The notes below the pieces were generated by a model. It made no database searches. It was not told where the DNA came from and saw only the letters and a list, made by a program, of their open reading frames with translations. Positions 4,651-6,268 of a DNA stretch of 6,268 nt are shown here, piece by piece. A program made the translations under genes and the position numbers. Positions within the stretch are counted from its first letter, which is position 1. Every line of letters begins with the position of its first letter. Origin of the DNA: Armatimonadota bacterium (GTDB taxonomy: Bacteria; Armatimonadota; Hebobacteria; Hebobacterales; WVXJ01); assembly GCA_011773575.1 (NCBI GenBank), contig WVXJ01000039.1:8281-14548 (forward strand), read 5' to 3'.

Positions 4651-5505
4651 GTGGCCATCGAGTTCTTAAAATACCACGCGCTGGGAAACGATTACATTGT
4701 CTTGCAGCCTTCTGACATTGCCGGCGAATTGAGCGAGCCTCAAATTCGGCTGATTTGCCATCGTAACTATGGAGTGGGATCTGATGGCATTCTGCTGGGT
4801 CCGCTCGAGACTCAAGAATGTAACTTCGGATTACGCATCTTCAACCCCGACGGCAGCGAAGCCGAGAAGAGCGGCAATGGTCTGCGTATCTTCTCTCGCT
4901 ATCTCTGGGACAAGGGGTTAGTCAAGAGTGAGCCATTTGCGATAATGACGCCGGGCGGCAAGGTCATCTGCCGAGTCCACGAGGGAGGGGAAACTGTCAC
5001 GGTTGAGATGGGTAGAGTGAGTTTCGACAGCCGGAAAATCCCTGTAGAGGGACCACCGCGGGAAGTCATAGACGAGACCATCCTCGTGGAGGGACAGGAA
5101 TTGCGATTTTGCGCAGCCACTGTTGGAAATCCACATTGCGTCATTCTGCACGAAGAAGTTGCCGCGGAAGAGGCTGTAAAATGGGGCCCCCTGATTGAGA
5201 ATGATGCTCGTTTCCCGAATCGGACAAACGTTCAGTTCATGAAGGTCATAGACCGTGCCAACATCCAGATAGAGATATGGGAGAGAGGGGCAGGCTACAC
5301 CTTGGCTTCCGGGAGCAGTGCCAGCGCAGCGGCGGCTGTCGCTCATCGTCTGGGGCTTTGCGATTCCGAAGTGGCCGTCCACATGTCTGGAGGTAAGATT
5401 GATATTGTCATCTCAAATGACTTCTCTGTCTCAATGACAGGCCCTGTCATAAAGGTTGCCGAGGGTGTCATCTCAGAGGAGATGTTCAACTCTGGCGAAA
5501 GATGA
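4651..5505 (+). CDS. dapF: DapF-family epimerase homologue lacking both catalytic cysteines
   Basis: This 284-aa homologue of diaminopimelate epimerase (LL- to meso-DAP, lysine and peptidoglycan pathway) is cytoplasmic and of normal length. Family signatures are YHALGNDY (N13), GVGSDG (41-46), FNPDGSE (N65), GNPHCV (N160), RTNV (N193) and ERGAG (E211, R212). These match residues that bind substrate in characterised DapF. The two residues that should be the acid/base cysteines are both Ser: EKSGNG gives S74 and LASGSSAS gives S220. Y216 stands where the common GAGET motif has Glu. Two separate Cys-to-Ser changes in an otherwise well-kept fold argue against sequencing error. It could be a functionally diverged epimerase, isomerase or dehydratase, or a binding protein, and may not make meso-DAP. 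The start is GTG 4651, with GGAGG at 4638-4642, 8 nt upstream; it gives the typical DapF N-terminus. Confidence 0.88.
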   Translation: MAIEFLKYHALGNDYIVLQPSDIAGELSEPQIRLICHRNYGVGSDGILLGPLETQECNFGLRIFNPDGSEAEKSGNGLRIFSRYLWDKGLVKSEPFAIMTPGGKVICRVHEGGETVTVEMGRVSFDSRKIPVEGPPREVIDETILVEGQELRFCAATVGNPHCVILHEEVAAEEAVKWGPLIENDARFPNRTNVQFMKVIDRANIQIEIWERGAGYTLASGSSASAAAAVAHRLGLCDSEVAVHMSGGKIDIVISNDFSVSMTGPVIKVAEGVISEEMFNSGER

Positions 5506-5528
5506 AAGATAGCCACCTTGTCCGTTGA
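5502..5528 (+). other. Eight-codon mini-ORF linking the DapF homologue and the GNAT gene
   Basis: ATG 5502 overlaps the stop of the upstream gene (ATGA, 5502-5505). It encodes MKDSHLVR and stops at 5526-5528, where TGATG overlaps the ATG of the acetyltransferase. It could relay terminating ribosomes to the next gene, which has no Shine-Dalgarno sequence of its own. It may also be coincidence. Confidence 0.3.
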
Positions 5529-6049
5529 TGAAAAACGCTGAAGACATATTAATCGTGCGTGCTACAAAAGGCGATGAAGTGACCGCCTCCTCCATCATGC
5601 AGGAGGCGATGGATTGGCGCGCCCAACTCGGTGATCCGATGTGGGAACCGGAGGAGTTTGCCCCCGCGGCTCTTGCGGGGCGCATTGAGGCCGGCGCTGA
5701 ACTCTACTTTGCGAAAGTGAAGGGAGAGCCGGTCGGCACAATGATATTCCAGTGGGAAGATGAACTTTTCTGGCCGGATGTGCCAAGTGGTGAATCGGCC
5801 TTCATCCATCGTCTTGCCGTCCGACGCGCGGTGGCAAGAAGCGGTGTCTCCAAGGCTCTTATTGAATGGGCGAAGGACACTGCGAAGCGCGCGGGAAGGA
5901 AGTATCTCCGGCTCGACTGTGATCCGAAGCGGCCCCGTCTGTGCGCTTTCTATGAATCCGCCGGGTTCGTCTTCCACAGCCTCAGAGAAATTGGGGAGTA
6001 CACAGTGGCGCGCTATGAAATCAGGCTGGATGCATCCGCCGATGGCTGA
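5528..6049 (+). CDS. GNAT family N-acetyltransferase
   Basis: This 173-aa acetyl-CoA-dependent acetyltransferase has GNAT domain order. Strand 1 and helix 1 lie at 7-30 (ILIVRAT...SIMQEAMDW), a central sheet at about 58-77 ends in GEPVGTMIFQW, and the motif A strand FIHRLAVRR (92-100) leads into the CoA loop. Motif B follows, with YLRLDCD (126-132) and FYESAGF (141-147). The loop after LAVRR is degenerate: where relatives have Gly-rich V-A-G-R-G-V-G it reads V-A-R-S-G-V-S (102-108), keeping only one Gly, so CoA binding may be altered. The acceptor is unknown. I chose ATG 5528; the TTG immediately before it (5525) is possible but less likely. No Shine-Dalgarno sequence is seen, and translation probably depends on coupling to the upstream gene, 22 bp away. 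Confidence 0.85.
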   Translation: MKNAEDILIVRATKGDEVTASSIMQEAMDWRAQLGDPMWEPEEFAPAALAGRIEAGAELYFAKVKGEPVGTMIFQWEDELFWPDVPSGESAFIHRLAVRRAVARSGVSKALIEWAKDTAKRAGRKYLRLDCDPKRPRLCAFYESAGFVFHSLREIGEYTVARYEIRLDASADG

Positions 6050-6067
6050 TCAAGCCGGGGGATTCGC

Positions 6068-6268
6068 CTATTCGTTTGGGTTATATACCGCCAGTTCGCC
6101 CAACCACGCCGCCGAGCAAACCGGTAACTCGAATTCGCTGAAGACGCCGCCATCAACTACATATCTGGCAGCCTCCTGCGCCGTCCTTGCTATAAATTTA
6201 TAGTCCTTTTCCTCCAAGCGGTTCATCTCATAGGTGCAGATCATACGGCACCTGTTCTCTTTGAGTGC
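6068..6268 (-). CDS. C-terminal part of an unidentified protein, running off the right edge
   Basis: Reading the minus strand, one frame is open from the right edge to a TAG at 6070-6068, giving 66 residues. The other two minus-strand frames are both closed within the first 40 nt. The visible protein is soluble and mixed in character, with a charged helical stretch (NRLEEKDYKF, then ARTAQEAARYVV) and a C-terminus ending ELAVYNPNE. It has three Cys and no recognisable motif. The first in-frame ATG in the window is at 6244-6242, but the frame is already open before it, so the start is probably outside. The gene converges on the acetyltransferase, with 18 bp between stop codons and no visible terminator. 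Real coding is likely but not certain, and I do not assign a family. Confidence 0.5.
   Translation of the reverse strand, partial: ALKENRCRMICTYEMNRLEEKDYKFIARTAQEAARYVVDGGVFSEFELPVCSAAWLGELAVYNPNE

Noticed and set aside
6190..6203. 14-bp perfect palindrome CTATAAATTTATAG
   Set aside because: It is AT-rich and lies within the probable minus-strand coding frame; too simple to call a binding site.
1..6268. CRISPR arrays, tRNA or rRNA genes, insertion sequences
   Set aside because: No regularly spaced repeats, no tRNA-like cloverleaf and no transposase motifs were seen on either strand.

Overview
The window reads as one bacterial chromosome segment of moderately high GC with strong AGGAGG-type ribosome binding sites. 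It holds five complete genes and one partial gene I would call. The intergenic regions carry perfect GC-rich hairpins, for example 3533-3550. These resemble dispersed repeats I associate with Acidobacteriota and other uncultivated soil or sediment bacteria, but that assignment is tentative and from memory.

Left part (219-3296): a compact, apparently co-directional RiPP (ribosomally made, post-translationally modified peptide) locus. Two paralogous radical SAM/SPASM peptide maturases (435 and 426 aa) flank one small gene. That gene encodes a 93-aa peptide with a Cys-free N-terminal leader of about 38 residues and a 55-residue C-terminal part containing 13 cysteines and many aromatic, Gly, Ser and Asn residues. 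Each of the three genes has its own good ribosome binding site. The gaps on either side of the precursor are about 103 bp each. They contain the two arms of a perfect 15-bp inverted repeat, so the precursor gene sits inside a 423-bp inverted-repeat-bounded segment. No protease, transporter or recognisable RRE (RiPP recognition element) is visible in the window. The natural reading is that one or both enzymes install Cys-derived crosslinks on the core, but which crosslink cannot be told from sequence.

Middle (3297-3665): a 369-bp spacer with hairpins and dispersed-repeat-like sequence. It ends in a good sigma70-like promoter, TTGACA-17-TAATAT, flanked by an interrupted palindrome.

Right part (3666-6049): an amidohydrolase-2 family metal-dependent hydrolase, a DapF-family epimerase homologue, and a GNAT acetyltransferase, all on the plus strand. 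The DapF homologue is the second notable item. It keeps the substrate-recognition residues of diaminopimelate epimerase but has Ser in place of both catalytic cysteines. It is joined to the GNAT gene by an overlapping chain of stop and start codons through an 8-codon mini-ORF. Nothing in the sequence ties this second group to the RiPP locus beyond proximity, and the spacer with its own promoter argues that it is a separate transcription unit. At the right edge the C-terminal 66 codons of an unidentified gene run in on the minus strand, convergent with the GNAT gene.
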